DNA of 8,268 bases from NCBI GenBank assembly GCA_029934165.1, contig JAOZMU010000129.1:1-8268 (forward strand), in the 5' to 3' direction. The DNA is from Bacteroidales bacterium. GTDB lineage: Bacteria > Bacteroidota > Bacteroidia > Bacteroidales > JAOZMU01. The notes beneath the pieces are model-generated. The model was not told the DNA's origin. It was given only the letters and a program-made list of their open reading frames with translations, and did no database searches. The position numbers and the translations under genes are program-made. The first letter of the stretch is position 1. The number at the start of each line of letters is the position of its first letter. This document shows positions 5,465-8,268 of the stretch, one piece after another.

Positions 5465-6403
5465 ATGAAAATCGGTATTGATATTATGGGAGGCGATTTT
5501 TCGCCAGACGAAATAGTAAAGGGAGCTGTTCTTGCAATGGACGAAAAGCCACATCTGAAATTAGTGCTACTTGGCGATGAAAAAAAAGCCAAACAAATAA
5601 TATCAGAGAATAATGGCGATGCATCTTTATTTGAATTTGTCAACACAACACAAGTCATTGGCATGGGCGAACACCCAGCCAAAGCTTTCTCAAGAAAACC
5701 AGACTCCAGCATTGCCCGAGGGTTTAACCTCCTCAACAATAAGAAAATAGCAGCTTTCGCCAGTGTCGGCAACACCGGTGCTATGCTTGTTGGTGCTATG
5801 CTCACGGTGAAATCTATCCCCGGAATAATCCGACCAGCTATTGCAGCTGTCATTCCTCAAAAATTTGGCAACAACGGCACTATTCTCGATGTAGGATTAA
5901 ACCCAGATTGCAAACCAGATGTTCTATACCAATACGGAATTATTGGTTCTATCTATTCACATGAGGTTCTTGGAATAAAAAATCCGAAAGTTGGGTTGTT
6001 GAATATAGGCTCAGAAGCAGAAAAAGGAAACCTCCTTGCAAAAGCCGCTTTTGAAGCAATGAGAGGAACAAAAGACTTCAATTTCATAGGAAACATCGAA
6101 CCAGCAGATACATTTTTATCAAACAAAGTCGATGTTGTTATTTGTGACGGATTTACAGGAAACGTTATCCTCAAACAAATGGAAGCATTCTATTGGATAC
6201 TCCGCGAACAAAACTATCAAAACGATTTTTTCGAGAAGCTAAACTATGAAAATGTTGGAGGAACACCAATTTTAGGCGTAAACTCAAATGTCCTTATCGG
6301 ACACGGAGCATCAAAAGCTAAGGCAGTAAAAGCTATGATTTATCAATCCGAGAATATATGTAACGCCAAACTTTCACAGAAAATAAAAGACTTTTTTAAA
6401 TAA
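5465..6403 (+). CDS. plsX: Phosphate acyltransferase PlsX
   Basis: PlsX converts acyl-ACP and inorganic phosphate to acyl-phosphate, the donor used by PlsY to acylate glycerol-3-phosphate in phospholipid synthesis; it works as a peripheral membrane enzyme. The 312-residue length is at the short end of the usual range. Family motifs run through the protein: 'IDIMGGDFSPDEIVKGA' (5-21), 'SVGNTGAMLVG' (100-110), 'IPGIIRPAIAAVIP' (118-131), 'LLNIGSEAEKGN' (178-189), 'VVICDGFTGNVILK' (224-237) and the C-terminal 'GVNSNVLIGHGASKAKA' (271-287). Its stop TAA shares one base with the fabH ATG (TAATG, 6401-6405), so the two proteins are very likely translationally coupled and made in fixed ratio. Nothing in the sequence suggests damage. 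Confidence 0.97.
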   Translation: MKIGIDIMGGDFSPDEIVKGAVLAMDEKPHLKLVLLGDEKKAKQIISENNGDASLFEFVNTTQVIGMGEHPAKAFSRKPDSSIARGFNLLNNKKIAAFASVGNTGAMLVGAMLTVKSIPGIIRPAIAAVIPQKFGNNGTILDVGLNPDCKPDVLYQYGIIGSIYSHEVLGIKNPKVGLLNIGSEAEKGNLLAKAAFEAMRGTKDFNFIGNIEPADTFLSNKVDVVICDGFTGNVILKQMEAFYWILREQNYQNDFFEKLNYENVGGTPILGVNSNVLIGHGASKAKAVKAMIYQSENICNAKLSQKIKDFFK

Positions 6404-7404
6404 TGGCACAAATAAGAGCAGCTATAACCGGAGTTGGCGCATACCTTCCGGAAAATATACTCACAAACGATGAAATATCTACGATGGTAGATACATCTGA
6501 CGAGTGGATAATGTCACGAATTGGTATCAAAGAGCGACGAATTTTGAAAGGCGAAGGACTTGGCTCGTCAGATATGGGAACAAAAGCTGTCCAAGAATTG
6601 CTTGAAAAAACTGGAATTTCGCCAGAAGAAATAGACATGGTTATTTGTCCAACGGTTACTCCAGATATGCAATTTCCGGCAACAGCAAACATTATCAGCG
6701 ACAAAGTAGGCATAAAAAACGCTTTTGGCTACGACCTGAATGCTGGTTGCTCCGGATTTCTTTTTGCACTGGCAACAGCATCAAAATTTGTTGAGTCTGG
6801 CAGTCATAAAAAAGTTATCGTAGTTGCCGCCGAAAAAATGTCTTCGATAGTAGATTACTCAGACCGAAACACCAGTCCAATCTTTGGCGACGGTGCAGCC
6901 GCAGTTTTGTTAGAACCTACAACAGAAGAACTTGGAGTAATCGACAGCATGATGCAAGTGGACGGAAGCGGACGCAAACACCTCCATCAAAAAGCAGGCG
7001 GCTCTGTTAAACCAGCATCGCACGAAACAATAGATGCCCGCGAACATTACATCTACCAAGAAGGACAAGCCGTTTTCAAACAAGCCGTCTCTAAAATGGC
7101 AGACATCTCAGTCAAGATGATGTCCAAGCACGGATTGAAAAGCGAAGATGTTACTTGGCTAGTCCCTCATCAAGCAAATATGCGAATCATTGAAGCCACA
7201 GCTCGCCGAATGGGTATAAAAAAAGAGCAGGTAATGATTAACATCGGAAAATTCGGAAATACCACCGCAGCTACACTTCCTCTTTGTCTTTGGGAATGGG
7301 AAAATCAACTAAAAAAAGGCGATAATATCATTCTTACTACCTTTGGAGCTGGCTTTACATGGGGTTCTATTTATTTGAAATGGGCATACGATAATAACAA
7401 ATAA
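6403..7404 (+). CDS. fabH: Beta-ketoacyl-ACP synthase III (FabH)
   Basis: FabH condenses an acyl-CoA (usually acetyl-CoA or a branched primer) with malonyl-ACP to start type II fatty acid synthesis. The 333-residue protein has the complete catalytic triad: Cys116 in 'NAGCSGFLFAL', His256 in 'VPHQANMRI' and Asn286 in 'GKFGNTTAA'. Other hallmarks are the N-terminal 'GVGAYLPENILTNDE', 'TSDEWIMSRIGIKERR' (31-46), 'FGDGAAAVLLEP' (161-172) and the C-terminal 'LTTFGAGFTWGSI' (311-323). Primer preference cannot be read from the sequence. The ATG overlaps the plsX stop by one base. No transcription terminator is obvious after the stop, so the 184-base gap to the bactofilin gene may be crossed. Confidence 0.98.
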   Translation: MAQIRAAITGVGAYLPENILTNDEISTMVDTSDEWIMSRIGIKERRILKGEGLGSSDMGTKAVQELLEKTGISPEEIDMVICPTVTPDMQFPATANIISDKVGIKNAFGYDLNAGCSGFLFALATASKFVESGSHKKVIVVAAEKMSSIVDYSDRNTSPIFGDGAAAVLLEPTTEELGVIDSMMQVDGSGRKHLHQKAGGSVKPASHETIDAREHYIYQEGQAVFKQAVSKMADISVKMMSKHGLKSEDVTWLVPHQANMRIIEATARRMGIKKEQVMINIGKFGNTTAATLPLCLWEWENQLKKGDNIILTTFGAGFTWGSIYLKWAYDNNK

Positions 7405-7588
7405 CACCAAATCGGAATTTACATTTATCTAGCAAGTAAGTTCCCGAAAATAATTGTAAAGTTTAAATTGACAAAACCTGTATATAGTTTATATTCAAGC
7501 TAATAACAACCAGAAAGTGTCGATTTTTTTTATTATTAGTATAATAAAGCATAAACAAGTGTTTTTTCAATAAAGTAAATCAACAGAC

Positions 7589-7966
7589 ATGGCAAAATCC
7601 AACGAACCAGAATCCAGTTCATTGAATCTCGTAGGAACAGGAACAAGCATAACAGGCGAAATAATTGCAAACGGAGACATTCGTATTGATGGTCAGATGA
7701 AAGGAAATCTTTCGACAAAAGGCAAACTCGTAGTTGGTCCGACAGGAAGCATTATCGGAGATGTAGTTTGCAGAAACTCAGATGTTTTCGGTAAAATTGA
7801 AGGAACAGTTAAAGTTACAGAACTTCTTGCTCTGAAAGAAACTTCGCGCATCGAAGGAGATATTGCACAAGCCAAACTTTCTATTGAGCCCGGAGCAATT
7901 TTCACTGGAAGATGTACCACAAACACGAGCGGAATGGGAACGAAAGAACCGAAAAAAGGTCGATAG
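7589..7966 (+). CDS. Bactofilin (polymer-forming cytoskeletal protein)
   Basis: Bactofilins polymerise without nucleotide into filaments that organise cell-envelope and shape functions. This 125-residue protein has a short polar N-terminal tail (about 1-12), a beta-helix core from about 13 to 110 with regularly spaced G-x-I-x-G turns ('GTSITGEIIANGDIRIDGQM', 'GSIIGDVV', 'GKIEGTV', 'SRIEGDI', 'GAIFTG'), and a basic C-terminal tail ending KEPKKGR. There is no membrane segment or signal peptide, so it should be cytosolic and perhaps membrane-associated through its tails. It follows fabH by 184 bases. That gap has no TTTG / TAnnTTTG promoter, so either it is read from the upstream cluster or its promoter is non-canonical. 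In other Bacteroidota a bactofilin often sits beside the ATP synthase cluster; here it sits behind lipid genes. Confidence 0.95.
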   Translation: MAKSNEPESSSLNLVGTGTSITGEIIANGDIRIDGQMKGNLSTKGKLVVGPTGSIIGDVVCRNSDVFGKIEGTVKVTELLALKETSRIEGDIAQAKLSIEPGAIFTGRCTTNTSGMGTKEPKKGR

Positions 7967-7999
7967 CTAAAATTATTGAATAATTCCTGATTATAACGG

Positions 8000-8184
8000 T
8001 TTTTGTTGAAATTTTCAATTTGTTGAATTTCAGTTTATTATGTCGTAAATAATTTATTCAAAATTATAAAAATCCGTGTTAATCCGTTAAATCTGTGTTA
8101 TCAGTGTTCCTATTATCGCATAAATAGGAACACGAATAACACAGATTAGACTGGTTTTCACGGATTTATATTTTTCAACAAAAA
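8000..8184. repeat. Large nested imperfect palindrome of AATCCGTGTT-like units (element D)
   Basis: Inner arms pair exactly in three blocks: 8070-8078 with 8159-8167 (AAATCCGTG), 8090-8101 with 8136-8147 (AATCTGTGTTAT) and 8104-8114 with 8123-8133 (GTGTTCCTATT), around an 8-base loop (8115-8122). Positions 8071-8110 read as four related units of about 10 bases (AATCCGTGTT, AATCCGTTAA, ATCTGTGTTA, TCAGTGTTCC). An outer 12-bp pair (8000-8011 with 8173-8184, TTTTTGTTGAAA) encloses it unevenly. Similar AATCCGTG/AATCTGTG repeats occur in intergenic DNA of many bacterial genomes, as far as I recall. It lies 34 bases or more after the bactofilin stop, and the 302 bases 7967-8268 contain no gene that I can see. 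Confidence 0.75.
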
Positions 8185-8232
8185 ACGGTAGAATAAGTAA
8201 AAAATAAAGTTTAGTTTCTTTTTATAGCCCAA

Positions 8233-8252
8233 CCACTAACTTTAGTTAGTGG
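8233..8252. repeat. Perfect REP-like hairpin at the right edge
   Basis: CCACTAAC (8233-8240), a TTTA loop and GTTAGTGG (8245-8252) form a perfect 8-bp hairpin, preceded by TAGCCCAA (8225-8232). The size and form resemble REP elements and the end hairpins of IS200/IS605-type and REP-associated transposases, but no transposase is visible and the window ends 16 bases later. It may be the left end of something outside the window. It is not followed by a T-run, so it is not an intrinsic terminator. Confidence 0.5.
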
Positions 8253-8268
8253 AAAATACTAATAATAA

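Noticed and set aside
5437..5853. 138-codon minus-strand ORF opposite plsX
   Set aside because: It is the shadow of plsX, whose motifs fully explain the region.
7468..7495. TTGACA, 16-base spacer, TATATT resembling an E. coli sigma-70 promoter before the bactofilin gene
   Set aside because: Bacteroidota housekeeping sigma factors do not use this consensus, and such strings arise easily in AT-rich DNA; it is also over 90 bases from the start codon.

Overview
The window reads as a piece of an AT-rich chromosome from the phylum Bacteroidota, probably class Bacteroidia. Four things point there. Start codons lack Shine-Dalgarno sequences and sit in A-rich leaders. Promoters match the phylum's TTTG / TAnnTTTG pattern. 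The gene set includes a TGS-domain nucleoside kinase, an 'HQLGTP'-type histidine kinase, a short bactofilin and a YceD-rpmF-plsX-fabH cluster. All convincing genes lie on the + strand.

Layout. Positions 1-237 are an intergenic region with a likely outward-facing minus-strand promoter at the left edge and a long inverted repeat ending just before the first gene. Positions 238-612 encode a small four-helix membrane protein of the kind often found in Bacteroidota ATP synthase clusters. A gap of about 0.5 kb (613-1138) has no convincing gene but holds a second long inverted repeat and a cluster of mutually complementary segments. Positions 1139-2806 encode a nucleoside (uridine) kinase-like protein whose N-terminal half resembles the TGS and editing domains of threonyl-tRNA synthetase. 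A gap of 379 bases follows, with a third long inverted repeat, a smaller hairpin, a candidate promoter and a possible 34-codon ORF whose stop overlaps the TTG start of an orphan two-helix sensor histidine kinase (3186-4340).

The best-defined unit is 4490-7404. A near-perfect Bacteroidota promoter is followed by a YceD/DUF177 protein (GTG start), ribosomal protein L32, PlsX and FabH, the last two overlapping by one base. This is the widely conserved cluster linking ribosome production (YceD, L32) to the start of fatty acid and phospholipid synthesis (FabH, PlsX). A bactofilin (7589-7966) follows after 184 bases. The right edge carries a large imperfect palindrome built of about 10-bp 'AATCCGTGTT'-like units and a perfect REP-like hairpin.

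The protein-coding content is mostly conserved housekeeping. I do not see a new multi-gene system. The unexplained material is the set of long inverted repeats in the larger intergenic gaps, the possible crossing helices ahead of the nucleoside kinase, the possible translationally coupled mini-ORF ahead of the histidine kinase, and two domain-level oddities: an editing-like domain without its usual catalytic motifs, and a histidine kinase with Gln next to the phospho-acceptor His.
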